From: Clostridiales bacterium UBA1234
GTDB taxonomy: Bacteria > Bacillota > Clostridia > TANB77 > UBA1234
Assembly: GCA_002308995.1 (NCBI GenBank)
Contig: DBWQ01000023.1
Location: 2,845-66,844, forward strand
DNA length: 64,000 bases
Direction: 5' to 3'
The translations under genes and the position numbers were made by a program. Under the pieces are notes generated by a model. That model made no database searches and was not told the origin of the DNA. It was given only the letters and a program-made list of their open reading frames with translations. This document shows positions 1 to 8,803 of this stretch, one piece after another. Every line of letters begins with the position of its first letter. Position 1 is the first letter of the stretch.

Positions 1-20
1 AAGGGGCGTCCCCAAATGAC

Positions 21-60
21 GAAAAAGAGCATCTCATTCTATTACAGAAATAAGATGCTC
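21..60 (-). terminator. Rho-independent terminator of the 1356-163 operon
   Basis: Read on the minus strand, an 8-bp stem (27-34 with 53-60) is followed directly by a U-rich run. It lies about 100 bases past the stop of the 171-residue gene, which is the last gene of this small operon. Confidence 0.8.
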
Positions 61-162
61 TATCTATTCAAACTGCCAAAATTTTGGCAGAGTAATTTTA
101 TCTCGTTTAAAGTCCAGATATACAGACTATTCGTTTATCACCTCCTCATTAGACATTTGGAA

Positions 163-678
163 TCATTTCTTAAGAAGCGGGCGACACTGCTCATTCCACG
201 CATCAGCCACGGGAAATCTCTTGTCTATAAACATCTGGAACGTAAACCAGTTTTTCAGGTTCCGCCAGATGACAAAGAATTCCACGTTGTTGATGGCAAT
301 GTAGTTTCCATCCTGAGAAGTGACCTTGCCATACACCTCTTGGCCATTCTCTAAATAGCCTTCGAACCGATAATCGCCGTTTGCATACCAATCAAGGTCC
401 CAGGAAACTATCACTGGGATTTTCTTCTCGATAGCCTTTTCCATATCGAGAAGATCGGGATGTTTGGACCCCAGTTCGTATTTCGAACCAGAGCGTGTCG
501 TTGCCACGCCATTTTCGTTTTTGTCGATTGTGGACGTGGCAATGGCGGTTCCATCATCAAATCCTTCCCTACCGTAGCAAATGCCTCCCATTGAGTAGGT
601 TCCCTCTTCCTTAGGCTTCATCATAAGAACTCGCTGATGGTCTCTTGTCATATAATAGAAGTTTTCTAATCTTGCCAT
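163..678 (-). CDS. Hypothetical protein, 171 aa, higher-GC gene
   Basis: I do not recognise this protein. It has no signal peptide or membrane segment and is rich in Gly, Asp, Tyr and Trp, suggesting a small soluble beta-rich domain. The start is supported by GGAGGG eight bases upstream. It follows the acidic-tail gene by 69 bases and ends before a terminator, so the two probably share one transcript. GC content is visibly higher than in most of the window. It has two in-phase CGG codons (forward 367-369 and 262-264) that must be read as ordinary Arg, because shifting +1 at either soon reaches a stop. That differs from the native-looking genes here and suggests recent transfer. Confidence 0.7.
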   Translation of the reverse strand: MARLENFYYMTRDHQRVLMMKPKEEGTYSMGGICYGREGFDDGTAIATSTIDKNENGVATTRSGSKYELGSKHPDLLDMEKAIEKKIPVIVSWDLDWYANGDYRFEGYLENGQEVYGKVTSQDGNYIAINNVEFFVIWRNLKNWFTFQMFIDKRFPVADAWNEQCRPLLKK

Positions 679-747
679 TATATAGGCCCTCCATTGACCT
701 TATAAGCATTCTCGAAGTCCGTACAATTCAAACACCGATGAAAAGAA

Positions 748-1356
748 TCAAATACCCCAGTCTTCTCCGCCGAAGCCCTCGTTGTAAAGTTCTTCAAGGT
801 CAGAGAAGTCGTCGTCAAATTCGTCCTCCTCCTCATCATACCAGTCATCTTCATCGTACTCGTCTTCATCATCATCTTCTTCATCCCAGTCGTCGTCTTC
901 ATCGTACTCGTCTTCTTCATCATCTTCTTCATCCCAGTCGTCGCCTTCATCGTACTCGTCTTCTTCGTTGTACCATTCACCTTCATCACAAACATAATCC
1001 TCGCCGAAGATATCTCTCCACTCTGAGTCAAAGCCATACACATCATAATCCTCAGGTCTTTTCCCAAACCTGTTTTGGTAGATGTGCTGACCATTCTCAT
1101 CGATTATCTGCTCAAATCCGAAGAAGTAAAAGGCTTCCTCCTCACTAGAAAAGCCATAGTCTTCTCGGTTCAGGTACATCCTAAAGGGAAGGCTATCTTC
1201 AAGTCCCTTCACAATGCTCATCTCATGAGCCTTCACGTCATATCTATCCCACTCATTCTCTGCAAGAAATGAGATGAGATCTGCAAGAGAACTAAGGTGT
1301 CTTTCTTCCCAGGATTCCGGCCCCCGGCATACATAAATTATGGTATCAGAAACCAT
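748..1356 (-). CDS. Hypothetical protein with acidic repeat tail, 202 aa
   Basis: The family is not recognised. Residues 1-122 look like a folded domain rich in aromatic and acidic residues. Residues 123-190 are almost wholly Asp/Glu with Trp and Tyr, built from a 16-residue repeat. I chose the ATG at 1356 because AAAAGGAGG sits just upstream. An in-frame ATG at 1413 with a weaker AAAGGA is an alternative that adds 19 residues. An in-phase CGG (forward 1324-1326) reads as Arg in the Cys-Arg-Gly stretch near residue 11. Together with higher GC this sets the gene apart from its neighbours. The acidic tail could bind a basic partner, but this is a guess from composition. Confidence 0.65.
   Translation of the reverse strand: MVSDTIIYVCRGPESWEERHLSSLADLISFLAENEWDRYDVKAHEMSIVKGLEDSLPFRMYLNREDYGFSSEEEAFYFFGFEQIIDENGQHIYQNRFGKRPEDYDVYGFDSEWRDIFGEDYVCDEGEWYNEEDEYDEGDDWDEEDDEEDEYDEDDDWDEEDDDEDEYDEDDWYDEEEDEFDDDFSDLEELYNEGFGGEDWGI
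851..960. repeat. 48-bp tandem repeat in the acidic tail
   Basis: A block starting tcatcgtactcgtc occurs at 851, 899 and 947, exactly 48 bases apart, and encodes a 16-residue Asp/Glu-rich unit. Copies differ by a few bases. The repeat keeps the reading frame, so copy number could vary without breaking the gene. Confidence 0.85.
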
Positions 1357-1616
1357 GCAAGTTTCCTCCTTTTCATGATTCATCTGGTTTTCGAATGTAG
1401 CATTAAAGCCCATAGCTATATCCTTTCTGCCTTCCAAAGGCAATGGCTCTCATGTTGGCTTCGATACGATGTATGAAAACAAAGAATGACTTTCTTATTG
1501 CCCACCCCCAAACAATAAGTGAATCTCCTTTGATGTTTTCCCAATTTGTTTGTAAGGTGAAGCTTCAGGCGTAGTTACCCCCAAAACAACGCATTAAGAT
1601 TCACATTACGTTAACC
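1357..1616 (-). other. Long 5' leader of the acidic-tail gene
   Basis: About 250 bases separate the promoter at 1617-1645 from the start codon at 1356. On the minus strand the leader contains TTTGGGGGT twice, about 60 bases apart, and possible in-frame upstream starts. I recognise no riboswitch class here. Confidence 0.35.
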
Positions 1617-1645
1617 ATTATATAGTGGTAAACATAATTTGTCAA
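1617..1645 (-). promoter_or_regulatory. SigA-type promoter for the 1356-163 operon
   Basis: Minus strand TTGACA (1640-1645), 17-base spacer, TATAAT (1617-1622): a perfect consensus match. Confidence 0.85.
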
Positions 1646-1678
1646 TAGTCTTTTTTCCGTTTTGATACTATCATTTTT

Positions 1679-1720
1679 CAAAAAAAGAGAGAAAACATTG
1701 AAAATTCAACATTTTCTCTT
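1679..1720 (-). terminator. Terminator of the pstS-like/YARHG operon
   Basis: On the minus strand an imperfect stem (1689-1718) with two mismatches is followed by a run of seven Ts. It lies about 70 bases after the stop at 1792, the end of the four-gene operon. Confidence 0.7.
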
Positions 1721-1791
1721 CTCTTTTTCATGTGAAAAAGTACTTAAAATATCTCTTAATCCTCTCCACCATCGGCAAAAATAGTACAATT

Positions 1792-3342
1792 TTACTCCAC
1801 CACGTACCTGTTTTCTACCTTATCTTTGGTCATAGTTGCTCCAGTTTCTTCCAAATCTTCTATATTGTATAGGTAACTGGTGATGCCACCATAGAAACCA
1901 AGGTGGTAGTAACGAAGGTGTGGAAACACCTTTGCCCACACTTCTTTTCGATTTACTTTATCGCAAGTAATGAGGCTAATATCCATTGTTTCCAATACAC
2001 TTTTTTCCGTTTCAATTCCCCATGAATTTAATTCAACTCTTGCATTTAATCCAATAACAACGATATAGGCTTTTTCTGGATTTTCACGTGCCATTTTTTC
2101 ATATTCAGCAAGTTTCAATTTTGCTTGACTAATAAGTCTATTTTGAATTTCTTCCACTTTTTCTTTTGATAGACGTCTTTCTTCCTCCGTGTTTTCCATT
2201 AGTTCAGAAGACCAATGCGAAAAGGAAATATCATAAAAGAAGTTCTCAGATTCAAATTCTGCTTTGTGAAATACTCCTTTTGGCAAGAAATTATATGGTG
2301 AACATACCAAAATATTGTCTATTCCGATTCCATCGTTTTCAAAAATACTCTCCTTCGTTAAGTATTTGTCATAAATGACAAGTTTATCGGCTAACTCCTC
2401 AAATAGAATTCTGCAGGGAATATCATCCATATAGAATGTTACCTCACTACTATTAAAATGAAACATCTTATTGGGATTATCAACAAACCTATCCACCATT
2501 TTCTTCTTTTCGTATTCCGTATAAAGTGGAACATACTCCTCAATCGTTTCTTCATCTTTCATTGTTTTTTCATTGTAACGATAATGTGAAACCATCCAAA
2601 TTCCTTTTTGTTTATCAAAATAAGGTGTTCCATAATAGCCATCACCACCAGTAGCAAACCCTCTATATAATTCATCATTTTCTATCGCTTTTGTTAATCC
2701 AATATTGGCAATCACCGCAATATCAGTATTCTTAGTAAACAAATCCTCTAATTTGATTTCGTTTCCATTGACTAACTCATAATTCAAATAAAGGGATTCT
2801 CCTTTAGAATACTGGCTTGTAGAATCACGATAACTCCCCCAACACTGAAGTGAAATCACATTGGCAAAATTAGCATACTCATATTTATAAAAGGTAAAAT
2901 GGTAATCCGTTCTATCAGCTTTTACCAAACTGCTATAAAATGATTTTGCTTTTTCTTCCATATCTTTGTTGATTTTATTTTCAACCTCTTTATTCTTAAG
3001 ACCATGAATTTGTGGATATGAAATTCCTTCTGTTGCATTAGGATAAGTCTCTTTCTTCTCTTCAATGACTAAATCATTTTCATCAAAGGTTGTATAAAAA
3101 TCTAGTGTTTTCTCTTTTGAATCTTGCACTGTATTTGTTTTTTCCACTATTTCAGCTGATATGTTTGATTCTTGTACCGTGTTTGTTTTTTCCACTTTTT
3201 CAGTCGGCGTTTTTGGTTCTGTCAACGTAGATGTTTGCGTCTCCTCATGTATCATTCTTTCATTCGATACATGAATCATTGTAGAAGTTGCCACTACCGC
3301 AATCATTCCAAAAATAGTCAAAAATACTATTAATTTTTTCAT
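1792..3342 (-). CDS. Anchored DUF3298/DUF4163-like protein, short paralogue
   Basis: This 516-residue exported protein has an N-terminal membrane anchor (about residues 3-22), then a Thr/Glu-rich linker, then a region resembling the DUF4163/DUF3298 pair found in RsiV-like proteins: a Tyr-Pro-Gln-Ile strand, the phrase YANFANVISL, and Asn-Glu-Ile-Lys-Leu-Glu-Asp-Leu-Phe. It is the last and shortest of three paralogues in a row. It lacks the C-terminal YARHG domain of the other two. The start has GGGGAG upstream, and the gene follows its neighbour by 15 bases. Function is unknown; I infer an extracytoplasmic binding or sensing role from the PstS-like gene heading the operon. Confidence 0.75.
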   Translation of the reverse strand: MKKLIVFLTIFGMIAVVATSTMIHVSNERMIHEETQTSTLTEPKTPTEKVEKTNTVQESNISAEIVEKTNTVQDSKEKTLDFYTTFDENDLVIEEKKETYPNATEGISYPQIHGLKNKEVENKINKDMEEKAKSFYSSLVKADRTDYHFTFYKYEYANFANVISLQCWGSYRDSTSQYSKGESLYLNYELVNGNEIKLEDLFTKNTDIAVIANIGLTKAIENDELYRGFATGGDGYYGTPYFDKQKGIWMVSHYRYNEKTMKDEETIEEYVPLYTEYEKKKMVDRFVDNPNKMFHFNSSEVTFYMDDIPCRILFEELADKLVIYDKYLTKESIFENDGIGIDNILVCSPYNFLPKGVFHKAEFESENFFYDISFSHWSSELMENTEEERRLSKEKVEEIQNRLISQAKLKLAEYEKMARENPEKAYIVVIGLNARVELNSWGIETEKSVLETMDISLITCDKVNRKEVWAKVFPHLRYYHLGFYGGITSYLYNIEDLEETGATMTKDKVENRYVVE

Positions 3343-3357
3343 CTTTTTCTCCCCACT

Positions 3358-5364
3358 TTAAAAATAGTTTCTCTCTTCCAAAATTCGCTTCATAAAATTC
3401 ACATTCATTTGTTCTAAATCAGTTAGTTCTTCCATGGAAACAGTTTTTCCTGGCGATGGCTCATACCATTTCCATATACTAAAATAATTTTTGATTGTTT
3501 CATTTTGAAAATCTTGTCCATGTCTTGCAAATGGTTCATAATATGCTCTTTCTAATTCTTCGTTCGAAAGATCATATAACATATTGATGGTAATCATTTC
3601 ACTAGAAGATGGCAAAATATTTTCTTTCATTGAATCTATCACAAGGTCATTTTGAATATCACGAAAACTAATAGAAATATCATTATACTCTTCTAATGTG
3701 TTCGTCGCTTCAAAGCCAAAGTCTCCAACTTGATACTCACCCAATTGAAAACTGCGAGGATATTTTCTTAGTTCTTCCTCCACCTTGCTATTTAAAATAG
3801 TTTCATAAGATGCTGGATTTTTAAACAAGCTCGCCACATTTTCAAATTCTTTTCCCGTTTTCAAATTAATCATCTGAATGTTTTCTTCCTTGATTTCCTT
3901 AGCTGGCATTTCTTCTGAATTAATTAACGAAGTGACATGACTTCCCCACATAGAAAGATTATAGTAACGATACGCATCATAGATTTTATCCCACATTGCT
4001 TCTTTTTGGCTTGAATCACAGACATAAATAACACTCTCTTGCCCTACCAGGCAAAGGCTATTAATTCCATCACCCTCATGGCAAGGATTGACTCTTGGCA
4101 TGATAAATACGGCATAAACTTTACTTGGATTATCCCTAGCAATTTGCTGATACTTAGCTGCTTCTTTTCTAGCCTCATTCATCGCCGTAATACGCCATTT
4201 TTCTAAAAATGCATCTGAAAAAGCATCGGTATTGACCGTTCCATCAAACAAGTTATAATGGCTAAGCATCATACTAAATCCACCAAAAGAAATATCATAA
4301 TAATAATTATCCGAAACAAATTTAGATTCTTTATACTTTGCTTTTCCATCCAATTCTTCAGCAGAACAAGTAATGATTCCTTTAGGTCCTATATCATCTC
4401 TTGTAAAAATACTTTGCGTGGTAAGAAATTTGTTATAAATGGTGACACTATCTGCCATATCGGTAAAATACAATGTTGCGTATTCTTCTCCCAGTTTAAA
4501 ATGAAGTGCATTTGGTGAAAAAGCAAATTTATGATTTTCTTGTTTCAAAAATTGTTTCACAATTTTTTCTATTTCATACTCTGTGTATGGTGGAACATAT
4601 TCTTCAACTGTTTCCGTTTCTCTTCCAGTGTTATTATCATATACATGGTGTTTTCCAAGCCAAATTCCCTTTGCTGTATCAAAATAAATATCGGTATAAT
4701 AATCTCCCCATATTTCTCTTACTTCATATCCCATTACAATACGATGCATGGCTAGTTTCAAAATCGATTCTAAATCAGCATTTTGCGTAAACAAATCACG
4801 AAACGCAATTTCATTTCCATGTACTAACTCATAATTAAAACTAAAATCTTTGGTAAGAGGATGAGTATTGGTTTTATCATCTTTACGATACAAGGTGACA
4901 TGTGCCTCCATCGATAATACATTGGCAAAATTTCCATATAAAGTTGCATAACAATAACTATCTTTAATACTACTTTCACCATCTTGTATTAACTCATCGA
5001 TAGCTTCTTTTATTTTTTGTTCTATTTCTTGATTAATTTTATTCTCTACACTTTTATCTTTTAAACCTTCTATTTGATAGAACCAACTATAATCGCCACT
5101 CACGCAGCGATAATGAATGGGAACTTTTTTCACCATCAAATCATTTTGATCAAATGTACCGTGTAAATCAAGTGTTGCTTCTTGAAGTTCTTGAGTACCT
5201 ACCTGTTTTTGCGTGGAAGTGTTCTCTGCTGTTGGGTTGGTATTTGCACTAGTCTTAGGGTTTTCTGTGACAGAAGTTTTGTCTTTCTGCACCTGAATCA
5301 ATGTTGAGGTAACTGCCACCGCAATCATTCCAAAAATAATCACAAAAATCATTAATTTTTTCAT
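3358..5364 (-). CDS. Anchored protein with DUF3298-like region and C-terminal YARHG domain
   Basis: A 668-residue paralogue of the genes on either side. The N-terminus is a membrane anchor (about residues 2-22), followed by a Thr/Asn-rich linker and the DUF4163/DUF3298-like region. The last 70 residues match a YARHG domain: a Leu-Ser-Asn-Glu-Glu-Leu helix, then PFARHGQDF, then YFSIWKWYEP. I start it at the ATG with AAGGAG seven bases upstream, not at a longer in-frame ATG that lacks a site. YARHG domains occur in extracellular and spore-related proteins of unknown function. It lies 35 bases behind the upstream paralogue in the same operon. Confidence 0.78.
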   Translation of the reverse strand: MKKLMIFVIIFGMIAVAVTSTLIQVQKDKTSVTENPKTSANTNPTAENTSTQKQVGTQELQEATLDLHGTFDQNDLMVKKVPIHYRCVSGDYSWFYQIEGLKDKSVENKINQEIEQKIKEAIDELIQDGESSIKDSYCYATLYGNFANVLSMEAHVTLYRKDDKTNTHPLTKDFSFNYELVHGNEIAFRDLFTQNADLESILKLAMHRIVMGYEVREIWGDYYTDIYFDTAKGIWLGKHHVYDNNTGRETETVEEYVPPYTEYEIEKIVKQFLKQENHKFAFSPNALHFKLGEEYATLYFTDMADSVTIYNKFLTTQSIFTRDDIGPKGIITCSAEELDGKAKYKESKFVSDNYYYDISFGGFSMMLSHYNLFDGTVNTDAFSDAFLEKWRITAMNEARKEAAKYQQIARDNPSKVYAVFIMPRVNPCHEGDGINSLCLVGQESVIYVCDSSQKEAMWDKIYDAYRYYNLSMWGSHVTSLINSEEMPAKEIKEENIQMINLKTGKEFENVASLFKNPASYETILNSKVEEELRKYPRSFQLGEYQVGDFGFEATNTLEEYNDISISFRDIQNDLVIDSMKENILPSSSEMITINMLYDLSNEELERAYYEPFARHGQDFQNETIKNYFSIWKWYEPSPGKTVSMEELTDLEQMNVNFMKRILEERNYF

Positions 5365-5399
5365 CTTTATTCTCCTTAAAAAACACCTACAAAAGTGCT

Positions 5400-7397
5400 T
5401 CACCTGTTAAGATTTTTTCTTTCTTGCATTTCTTGTTTAATGAGATTCACGTTTTCTTTTTCAATCTCCGTTAATTCTTCCATAGCGACTACTTTCCCTG
5501 GAATTGGTTGATACCAACTCCAAATGCAAAAATAATTTTTAAGTTTTTCCGTTTTAAAATCATGTCCGTGTCTCGCAAAAGGTTCGTTATAAGCAATTTC
5601 TAATTCATCGTCATTGAAATCTTGTAGCATGTCGATGCTAATCATTTTTTCAGAAGATGGCAAAAGAGTACTATTGAAAGAAACCAATTTAAGTTCATTT
5701 TGAAACTCTTCATAAGGAAGAACAAGATTACCATAAAGAGGATTTATACTATTTTCTGCGATAAAACCAGAAAAATCCAATCTAAACCCGCCAAGTTCAA
5801 ATTCACTATAGTATGTCTTTAATCTTTCAGCCAAATGAGCTTGAAGAATGGCTAGATAGTTTTCTTGATTGATAAATACGTCTTGTATCCCCTCTAGTTG
5901 TTTGCCAGTTAACAAATCAAAATAAGAAGCAGTCCTTTCATTTTGAGAAACAAGATTAAGTCCCTCTTCACTCCATGTTAAATACGACATAGTGCTACCA
6001 TACATCATCAAATTATAATAACGAAACGCAGATAGTAGCTTACTCCATACTTCCTCTTTTTGGCTGATATCACATTCATAAATAGCAATATCGTTTGCGA
6101 TTATTAATAAATTTGTTGGCATATTTTCTTTTTCGCATGTATTGCCATTGGGTTCAATTAATAAAAAGTAGGCTTTCTGAGGATTTTCTTCTGCTATCTT
6201 TTGATATTTACGAACAATCTTTTTGGCTTCATCAAAAGCCATGAGTCTTACTTTTTCCTTAAATGGCTTTGAATACAAATCATATGATTCCTCATATTGG
6301 CTAGTTACACCTGTTAATGCACTAAAGCGATTAAACGAAATATCATAAAAAAAGTTGTCTGAAACAAACTTAGTTTCTTTTAACTTTCCCATTCTATCCA
6401 GTTCTTCGGCAGAGCAAGTCACCACTCCCTTAGGGCCAATATCATCTCTTTCAAAAATACTTTCATTCGTTAAGAATTTATCGTAAATCACAACATGATC
6501 AGCAATATCTTCAAAATACAAATGACAATAGGTGTCGTCCATTCTAAACGATATCTCATTAGGACTAAAATAAAACTTTTTATCTTCTTGTTTCAAAAAG
6601 TGTTTCACCTTTTTATCAATTTCATATTCTGAATAAGGAAGTACATACTCTACTATCTCATCTTTTACCATCTGAGTTTCATCATCAAAGTACTGATGCC
6701 TTGCCATCCAAGTACCTTTTATTTCATCAAAATGGATTTCACTATAAACATCATCCATTGTCCCTCGTTCAAAGCCAGCTATATTTCGACTCATCGCAAG
6801 TTTACCAATTAGTTCTAGGTCTGTATCTTTCGAAAAGACATCTTCAAATTTTAGTTCATTGCCATTCACTAGTTCGTAGTTCATATAATATTGAATATTT
6901 TTGTACTGTTGATTGTCATCCGTTCCATAAACATTAAAAGTAACAGAAATAATATTGGCAAAATTACCATAGATATAGTATGTAGAATCAAGTTGATGAT
7001 ACTGAGGTTCTTTTAGTATTTCATCAACTGCTAATTTTGCCTTTTGCTGAATCGACTGATTGATTTTATTCTCTACGGCTTTATCTTTTAGACCTTCTAT
7101 TTGAAAGCATGTTACTTCTCCACTTACTGTACGATACTCAAGTGGTACTTCCTTCACAATTAAATCATTTTGATTAAATGTACCCCATAAATCCAGTGTT
7201 TTTTCTTTGGATGTATCATTTGCCGTTAAGTTATTACTTTGCGAATTAACATGAAAAGAATCATGATTATCCCCATTAGAAACAGAGGTAGGCTGCCCCA
7301 ATGGAGCAGCCTTCCTCTTTTGCAATTGAATCAATACGGATGTAGACACTACAGCAAGTATTCCAAAAATCACACAAAAAATGAGTAATTTTTTCAT
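5400..7397 (-). CDS. Anchored protein with DUF3298-like region and C-terminal YARHG domain
   Basis: This is the first (665 aa) of three tandem paralogues. It has a membrane anchor at about residues 3-21, a Ser/Asn-rich linker, a DUF4163/DUF3298-like region with YGNFANIISV and NELKFEDVF, and a YARHG domain at the end (PFARHGHDF, then YFCIWSWYQP). A strong AGGAGGA precedes the ATG, and the gene begins 11 bases after the PstS-like gene, so they are cotranscribed. The three copies have diverged but keep the same order of parts, which points to old tandem duplication. The biochemical role is unknown. Confidence 0.78.
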   Translation of the reverse strand: MKKLLIFCVIFGILAVVSTSVLIQLQKRKAAPLGQPTSVSNGDNHDSFHVNSQSNNLTANDTSKEKTLDLWGTFNQNDLIVKEVPLEYRTVSGEVTCFQIEGLKDKAVENKINQSIQQKAKLAVDEILKEPQYHQLDSTYYIYGNFANIISVTFNVYGTDDNQQYKNIQYYMNYELVNGNELKFEDVFSKDTDLELIGKLAMSRNIAGFERGTMDDVYSEIHFDEIKGTWMARHQYFDDETQMVKDEIVEYVLPYSEYEIDKKVKHFLKQEDKKFYFSPNEISFRMDDTYCHLYFEDIADHVVIYDKFLTNESIFERDDIGPKGVVTCSAEELDRMGKLKETKFVSDNFFYDISFNRFSALTGVTSQYEESYDLYSKPFKEKVRLMAFDEAKKIVRKYQKIAEENPQKAYFLLIEPNGNTCEKENMPTNLLIIANDIAIYECDISQKEEVWSKLLSAFRYYNLMMYGSTMSYLTWSEEGLNLVSQNERTASYFDLLTGKQLEGIQDVFINQENYLAILQAHLAERLKTYYSEFELGGFRLDFSGFIAENSINPLYGNLVLPYEEFQNELKLVSFNSTLLPSSEKMISIDMLQDFNDDELEIAYNEPFARHGHDFKTEKLKNYFCIWSWYQPIPGKVVAMEELTEIEKENVNLIKQEMQERKNLNR

Positions 7398-7408
7398 ACA
7401 TCATCCTC

Positions 7409-8392
7409 CTAGTTAATTGGAACATAACCTGCATCAGTAATGACCTTACTGCCTCTTGGTGAAGTAACGGCATCTACCCATTTTTGTGCAGGGCTATCTT
7501 CGCTAATTCCTTTTAGCGTAACAACATAACCATTGGTATGGATTGGATAAGCGTCAGCTTTAATATTTTCAATCGTAGGAGCCACGCCATTAACTTTAAG
7601 CATTTTAATCGTATCTCTCTTATACATGGTATTAATGTAATAGAAATAAGAATAGCCAATAGAAGCCTTCGCATTATCATATTCCGCAATCGCATCTACT
7701 AAGCCACCCATCTCACCCTCAATTTTCATTTGAGGAGCAGTCATTAAACTATCATCTTTCATCACAAGCGAAATCATCGCAGTTTGGCTACCACTACCAT
7801 TAGGTCTTTGATAAGGAATAATCTCTTCATCATCTCCACCAACCTCTTTCCAGTTGGTAATATCACCTTTATAAATCTTCACAATTTCATCAAGCGTTAA
7901 ATCATCCACAGGGTTAGCAGTATTCACAATAAAAACAAACGCAGAACTTGTCACAGGAAGAACATTTAATTCCACACCTTTAGAAGCAGCATACTCATAA
8001 TCTTGTGGAGCAGGTTCAGCCGCAAAAATAACATCCACCTTGCCATCAATTAAATTCTTATAAACATCACTCGAACGAGTCTTAGTGTACTCGTAATCAA
8101 GCTCATCTTCATCAACACCCAAAAAATTAGCAGCCAAACTATCTACCAAAGGATGAATCGCAAGTGAAGCATCCACTCTAGGATAATTCTCCTTGGTAAA
8201 AATAGGCTCAGTCGAAATAGGCTCCTCTTCTTTTGTTTGCTCATTCTCAGAATTCTCACTCACCTGAGTCTCTCCACCAGGAGTAGGCGTATTAGAAGGT
8301 TTCGTTGCCACCTTGTACCACACAAAACAACCACACAAAATAGCAGCCATAATCACAATCGCTAACACAACTAATTTCGAATTACTCATCAT
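7409..8392 (-). CDS. PstS-like periplasmic-binding-type protein, membrane anchored
   Basis: A 327-residue protein with one N-terminal membrane segment (about residues 6-26, ending near a Cys that may carry lipid), a Pro/Glu/Thr linker, then a phosphate-binding-protein-like domain. The Arg-Pro-Asn-Gly-Ser-Gly-Ser-Gln-Thr stretch matches the anion-binding loop of the PstS family, and the chain ends in a typical Gly-Tyr-Val-Pro. No pstCAB genes are nearby, so it may be a solute-binding or sensor domain rather than part of a transporter. A second ATG directly follows the first. It leads an operon with the three YARHG-type genes and has its own promoter. Confidence 0.8.
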   Translation of the reverse strand: MMSNSKLVVLAIVIMAAILCGCFVWYKVATKPSNTPTPGGETQVSENSENEQTKEEEPISTEPIFTKENYPRVDASLAIHPLVDSLAANFLGVDEDELDYEYTKTRSSDVYKNLIDGKVDVIFAAEPAPQDYEYAASKGVELNVLPVTSSAFVFIVNTANPVDDLTLDEIVKIYKGDITNWKEVGGDDEEIIPYQRPNGSGSQTAMISLVMKDDSLMTAPQMKIEGEMGGLVDAIAEYDNAKASIGYSYFYYINTMYKRDTIKMLKVNGVAPTIENIKADAYPIHTNGYVVTLKGISEDSPAQKWVDAVTSPRGSKVITDAGYVPIN

Positions 8393-8422
8393 TCATATCC
8401 CCCTTTAAAATAATGTACTTAC

Positions 8423-8449
8423 ATTATATCACATAATCATAAAAATCAA
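8423..8449 (-). promoter_or_regulatory. Extended -10 promoter for the pstS-like operon
   Basis: Minus strand TGATATAAT (-10 at 8423-8428) with TTGATT at 8444-8449. The spacer is only 15 bases, so the extended -10 probably compensates. Confidence 0.6.
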
Positions 8450-8474
8450 CATAAAAAAACTTTTCCGCAAGAGC

Positions 8475-8703
8475 GACCAAGAGGGACGCTCCATTTTGGT
8501 CGCAATCAAATTTTCAACGTGTTCTCTTCCAACGGATTCAAGCTACTCCGAGCGACCAAAAGGGACAGACGTTGAAGTAGTTAACAATAAACAGATTGGT
8601 TAAAGGTCTGTCCCCATTGGTCGATTTTGATGAATTGAAATGCTTGTGGTGAAAGGGTTCCCAGGGGTGCTGTCCGACCAAAATGGAGCGTCCCTCTTGG
8701 TCG
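8475..8703. repeat. Nested intergenic palindrome (MITE-like or cruciform), element A
   Basis: A perfect 29-bp inverted repeat (8475-8503 and 8675-8703) encloses a second inverted repeat (8553-8570 with 8606-8623, near perfect). Each arm starts with cgacca and ends with tggtcg, so each is itself partly palindromic. The element fills the divergent space between the pstS-like and FtsH-like genes. It resembles a small non-autonomous element or a structured RNA. I see no coding content. Confidence 0.75.
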
Positions 8704-8734
8704 TTTCGTTTTATGTTAACGTGTTGCTTTTTTC

Positions 8735-8763
8735 TTGACTTGCTTCTTCTTCCCATATATAAT
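8735..8763 (+). promoter_or_regulatory. SigA-type promoter for the FtsH-like gene
   Basis: TTGACT (8735-8740), 17-base spacer, TATAAT (8758-8763), about 40 bases before the start codon. Confidence 0.85.
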
Positions 8764-8803
8764 GGGGCTACGCATTTCGACAAAATTTTTGAGAAGGAGA
8801 TTT

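Noticed and set aside
645..1148. A 167-codon His/Arg-rich open frame on the plus strand opposite the acidic gene
   Set aside because: It is the antisense shadow of the Asp/Glu repeat and has no ribosome site or protein-like composition.
8475..8703. CRISPR array
   Set aside because: The repeats are inverted and nested, not regularly spaced direct repeats, and no cas genes are in the window.
8538..8783. An 81-codon frame across palindrome A
   Set aside because: It lies in inverted-repeat DNA and overlaps the FtsH-like promoter. No family resemblance was seen.
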